A DNA stretch of 64,000 nucleotides from an uncultured Acidobacteriia bacterium (GTDB lineage: Bacteria > Acidobacteriota > Terriglobia > Bryobacterales > Bryobacteraceae): NCBI GenBank assembly GCA_903907865.1, contig CAIVPR010000149.1, forward strand, positions 1 through 64,000. The letters run 5' to 3'. Positions 61,825 to 64,000 of this stretch are shown piece after piece. Every line of letters starts with the position of its first letter. Position 1 is the first letter of the stretch. Both the position numbers and the translations under genes were made by a program. Below the pieces are notes generated by a model. The model had not been told where the DNA came from, made no database searches, and saw only the letters and a list, made by a program, of their open reading frames with translations.

Positions 61825-63197
61825 GGATGATCTGGTTGGGGTTGGTGTTTGCGGCGGGGAGTTCGGCCCAGCAACAGAAGGTTGGATCGATTGAGATCAT
61901 TCCGAATACGGCTCGGACGGTGGCCGGGTATGTCCAGTTCGACGATGCCGACCAGGCGCATTATGTGCGGCTGCAGGCTCCTGCGACGGTGGGTACGAGC
62001 GTGGTTTTCACCTTGCCGGGTGCGTTTCCGTCTTCGACCAGCTGCGCTACGATCTCGTCGACGGGGGTGATCGGGACTGCGAATTGCGCGTTGACCGCGG
62101 GGACCGGGGTCACGATCAGCAGTGGCGTTGTGAGTATCGGGCAATCGGTGGCGACCAATGCGGCGCCCACGTTCGCCAGCCTTACCTTGAGCTCAACTGG
62201 CGACACGGGGCAGGCGATCCTCGGATCCGCGCTGTTCGGCAACGCGAGCACGATATGGTCTGCCAACGGCGGAACGAACGTCTGGCAGGTCAAGGCGACG
62301 CCCGGCGGCGGTCTCCATTTCCTGCAGGGGACGCTGTCCAGCGGGGTCTATTCCCTGTCGGAAGTCGGCTCGATATCGAATTCCGGCGGTTTGACGGTGA
62401 CCTCGTGCAGTGGATGCGGAGGAGTCACGGCAGGCACAGGCGTCTCTATTTCGAGCGGCGTGCTGAGTATCGGGCAGTCGGTTGCGACCAGTGCGGTGCC
62501 GACGTTCGCCAGCCTTACCTTGAGCTCTACTGGCGACACGGGGCAGGCGATCCTCGGATCCGCCCTGTTCGGCAACGCGAGCACGATATGGTCCGCCAAC
62601 GGCGGAACGAACGTCTGGCAGCTTAAGGCGACGCCCGGCGGCGGTCTCCATTTCCTACAGGGGACGCTGTCCAGCGGGGTCTATTCCCTGTCCGAGGTTG
62701 GCTCGATATCGAATTCCGGCGGGTTGACCGTTGCGAGCTGCACGGGATGTGGGACGGGCCGCAGCGCGACAGTCGCGGTGGGGACTGTCACGACGGGATC
62801 TGCTGGCTCATCCGCGGTGGTGACCAATGTCGGTACGTCGACCGCGGCTGTGTTCAATTTCACTATCCCGGCGGGTGCGACGGGTGCTACCGGGGCAACC
62901 GGTGCGACGGGGGCAACCGGAGCTACTGGAGCGACAGGGGCGACCGGGCCAGCGGGTTCGGGCGGGATCGTGGGATCGGGGCTGGCTAAGATGGCTGCCG
63001 GGTTCGGACAGTTCACTTCCGGCAGTGCGACGATTTCGACGGGTTTTACTACGGTCGTGTCATGCGTGGCTGTGATCGTGTCGGGGTCGAGTACCTCCGA
63101 GACCGTGGCCGCTCAGGATAGCGGGAGTACTTGCCAGTTCCATTCGAGCTCCGGGTCCGGAAGCTCCTATTTCTACTACTTGATCGGAGGCAACTAG
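61821..63197 (+). CDS. Tail fibre with duplicated domain and Gly-Ala-Thr collagen-like run
   Basis: 458 aa. Signal-peptide-like N-terminus (MRMIWLGLVFAAGSSAQQQK). Residues about 92-313 are two nearly identical 111-aa repeats. They are followed by a Thr/Val beta segment, a (Gly-Ala-Thr)n run of about eight units (352-376) and a C-terminal SGSGSSYFYYLIGGN. Beta-repeat plus collagen-like stem plus tip is the layout of trimeric phage fibres. The N-terminal signal-like segment is unexpected. Confidence 0.7.
   Translation: MRMIWLGLVFAAGSSAQQQKVGSIEIIPNTARTVAGYVQFDDADQAHYVRLQAPATVGTSVVFTLPGAFPSSTSCATISSTGVIGTANCALTAGTGVTISSGVVSIGQSVATNAAPTFASLTLSSTGDTGQAILGSALFGNASTIWSANGGTNVWQVKATPGGGLHFLQGTLSSGVYSLSEVGSISNSGGLTVTSCSGCGGVTAGTGVSISSGVLSIGQSVATSAVPTFASLTLSSTGDTGQAILGSALFGNASTIWSANGGTNVWQLKATPGGGLHFLQGTLSSGVYSLSEVGSISNSGGLTVASCTGCGTGRSATVAVGTVTTGSAGSSAVVTNVGTSTAAVFNFTIPAGATGATGATGATGATGATGATGATGPAGSGGIVGSGLAKMAAGFGQFTSGSATISTGFTTVVSCVAVIVSGSSTSETVAAQDSGSTCQFHSSSGSGSSYFYYLIGGN
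62094..62759 (+). repeat. Two tandem 333-bp repeats inside fibre gene
   Basis: 62094-62426 and 62427-62759 keep the reading frame (111 codons each) and are nearly identical over most of their length. Differences are mainly silent or conservative. A recent tandem duplication. Confidence 0.9.
62874..62953 (+). repeat. Gly-Ala-Thr coding microsatellite
   Basis: About eight consecutive 9-bp units with varied third bases (GGNGCNACN), coding a collagen-like stem. It could expand or contract. Confidence 0.85.
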
Positions 63198-63199
63198 GC

Positions 63200-63472
63200 G
63201 TGAAGAGAGTATGCGGCGTGATGCTGGTGGCGGCATTGGCTTGGGGGGCGGAGGCGGTACCGAAGCCGGTCCCTGTCGAGAAGCAGGAGGCATTGAGTCG
63301 TCTCATGTTGGCCGTGCAGGATTCACAGTTGGCCGTCGCGCGGGCTCAGGCGGTCCAAGCGCGGGCGGAAGCGCAGTATGCAGCCGCTTTGGCTGCGGCT
63401 AAAAAGGATGCCGGGGCGGAGGAGGAGTGCCAGCTCACGTTTGAAAAGACGTGGGTGTGTCCGAAGAAGTAG
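63200..63472 (+). CDS. Small exported helical phage protein
   Basis: 90 aa from GTG 63200 (GGAGG upstream). Signal peptide 1-18 (MKRVCGVMLVAALAWGAEA), then a long Ala/Gln-rich coiled coil (SRLMLAVQDSQLAVARAQAV) and a Cys pair (ECQLTFEKTWVCPKK). The last gene of the prophage. Periplasmic role in lysis (spanin-like) or in the lysogen is possible; no family recognised. Confidence 0.6.
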   Translation: MKRVCGVMLVAALAWGAEAVPKPVPVEKQEALSRLMLAVQDSQLAVARAQAVQARAEAQYAAALAAAKKDAGAEEECQLTFEKTWVCPKK

Positions 63473-63498
63473 GCGCGGGGTCGGGAGGATCGGCAAAA

Positions 63499-63526
63499 CG
63501 AGCGTGGTGCGCAGGTGCCACGCTCG
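63499..63526 (+). terminator. Hairpin after the last phage gene
   Basis: CGAGCGTGG (63499-63507) pairs with 63518-63526 around a 10-nt loop. No U-run. Possible terminator of the late operon. Confidence 0.45.
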
Positions 63527-63554
63527 AAGTGCGTCTGGGCGGTGTTAGTGCGCC

Positions 63555-63624
63555 GTTTGCCAAAGAGCGTGCGCCGTTTGCCATTGATCGTGCAATTCCG
63601 CGCCAAAGAGCGTGCGCCGCAGTA
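63555..63624 (-). repeat. Right end with three phased transposase-binding-like sites
   Basis: Three inverted copies of an 18-bp motif at 63555-63572, 63576-63593 and 63598-63615 start 21 and 22 bp apart, about two helical turns. The end is CGTGCGCCGCAGTA at 63624. Mu attR has the same kind of closely spaced R1-R3 sites. Confidence 0.75.
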
Positions 63625-63629
63625 TCGCG
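63625..63629. repeat. Right copy of 5-bp target-site duplication (TCGCG)
   Basis: TCGCG directly after the right terminus, identical to 29503-29507 at the left end. Confidence 0.75.
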
Positions 63630-63725
63630 GCTCGGCTGGATCAGCCTGTAACCGAGGTTAGACCGCGCAGGAGGTCAGGTCGGGGAACCGAAAATGCGCC
63701 GTGGCACTGCCAACCGCCTTTCGGC

Positions 63726-64000
63726 CTACTGGATCCACCGCCCGAAGGCCACCAGATTGCCGCTGTTGGCCTGCGAATAATACGCCGAGGCGTCCACGGT
63801 GCTCCAGGTGTAGCCGGTCGGCGCGAAGTTCAGTCCGACATAGAAGCGCGCCACGCCGATCCCGATGCCGCCGGGCTTGTTGGCACGCGTGTCGGTCGGA
63901 CCGTGGAAGGACGCCGACGAGTCCAGCACAGTCACGTCGTAGTAGCCGAGGATTTCCGGATAACCGCCGCCCAAGAAAGTCTGCGTGGACTTGGAGCGCG
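63726..64000 (-). CDS. Partial host gene, 3' end, secreted-type beta protein
   Basis: The frame is open to the window edge, so the start is outside. About 90 residues are visible, with Gly/Ser/Thr/Tyr-rich alternating pattern (FYVGLNFAPTGYTWSTVDAS) and end FGRWIQ. Possibly a surface or outer-membrane protein. Not interrupted by the prophage: 96 bp of intergenic DNA separate them. Confidence 0.6.
   Translation of the reverse strand, partial: RSKSTQTFLGGGYPEILGYYDVTVLDSSASFHGPTDTRANKPGGIGIGVARFYVGLNFAPTGYTWSTVDASAYYSQANSGNLVAFGRWIQ

Larger units (their letters stand above)
29508..63624 (+). mobile_element. Mu-like transposable prophage, about 34.1 kb
   Basis: The ends are TACTACGGAGCACG (left) and, inverted, TACTGCGGCGCACG (right), 12 of 14 identical, each flanked by TCGCG. 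Inside are a divergent XRE repressor, MuA-type DDE transposase, MuB-type ATPase, Gam, GemA, lysozyme, a Mu gp27/gp28/gp29-like packaging block, gpI-like protease, capsid and gpG. A tail module with tube, frameshifted chaperone and tape measure follows, then fibre genes. All modules needed for a myo- or siphovirus-like phage seem to be present and unbroken, so it may be inducible. I did not see a typical Mu sheath gene or the gpN/gpP baseplate names, so tail type is uncertain. Confidence 0.88.

Noticed and set aside
62874-62953. Short tandem repeats as a CRISPR array
   Set aside because: Units are 9 bp, contiguous, without spacers, and encode Gly-Ala-Thr in frame.
63616-63626. Right prophage end at the CA of 63620-63621, giving canonical TG/CA termini
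   Set aside because: The following 5 bp (GTATC) are not found at any matching left position, whereas the end at 63624 gives an exact TCGCG duplication and a longer inverted repeat.

Overview
The window is high-GC chromosomal DNA from a soil-type Acidobacteriota, most likely a Bryobacterales/Solibacter relative. This is inferred from gene content: a VPEID-CTERM/exosortase E pair, Ser/Thr kinases fused to TPR repeats or membrane domains, choice-of-anchor-D and Ig-like secreted proteins, and short GGAGG-led, tightly packed genes. I saw no rRNA, tRNA or CRISPR array.

Host part, 1-29,507. A 53-residue VPEID-CTERM protein and its exosortase E/protease (separated by a perfect 16-bp hairpin) are followed by a membrane Ser/Thr kinase. 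Next come a secreted repeat protein, the carbon-starvation pair cstA/ybdD, and a TPR protein behind a sigma-54-like site. Small zinc-ribbon proteins, a YtxH protein and a metallo-hydrolase follow, then a kinase-TPR receptor. A minus-strand group ends in recJ. Then come an orphan PfaB-like acyltransferase, three consecutive secreted beta-rich proteins (one with an apparent CTG start), an ATP-grasp enzyme and rpmE (L31). The block closes with an ECF sigma / anti-sigma / CpxP-like operon, a GNAT enzyme and a DCC oxidoreductase.

Prophage, 29,508-63,624 (about 34.1 kb). This is a complete-looking Mu-like transposable prophage. I place its ends by a 14-bp terminal inverted repeat (12/14) flanked on both sides by the same 5 bp, TCGCG. 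Transposase-binding-like repeats occur at both ends, three of them helically phased at the right end. The order is: left end; a small zinc-finger ORF; two exported/membrane proteins linked to a divergent XRE repressor; operator palindromes; early genes with an ASCH-like protein, MuA transposase, MuB ATPase, Gam and GemA; GH108 lysozyme; a protein with a C-terminal Tad2-like (anti-Thoeris) domain; terminase; a portal fused to a MuF domain; a 1,132-residue collagen-like/SGNH fibre protein inside the head module; protease, capsid, an IPT/TIG-fused connector, tail completion and tube; a tail chaperone with a probable -2 frameshift at GGGGGG; tape measure, baseplate and fibre genes; right end. Most genes overlap by 1-4 nt (ATGA, GTGA, TGATG), so the lytic genes form one translationally coupled series.

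After the right end, 63,726-64,000 holds the 3' part of a minus-strand host gene cut by the window edge. The most interesting items are the Tad2-like fusion, the repressor-linked exported module, the exactly defined ends with TA rather than TG/CA termini, the -2 frameshift, and the phage proteins that carry signal peptides.
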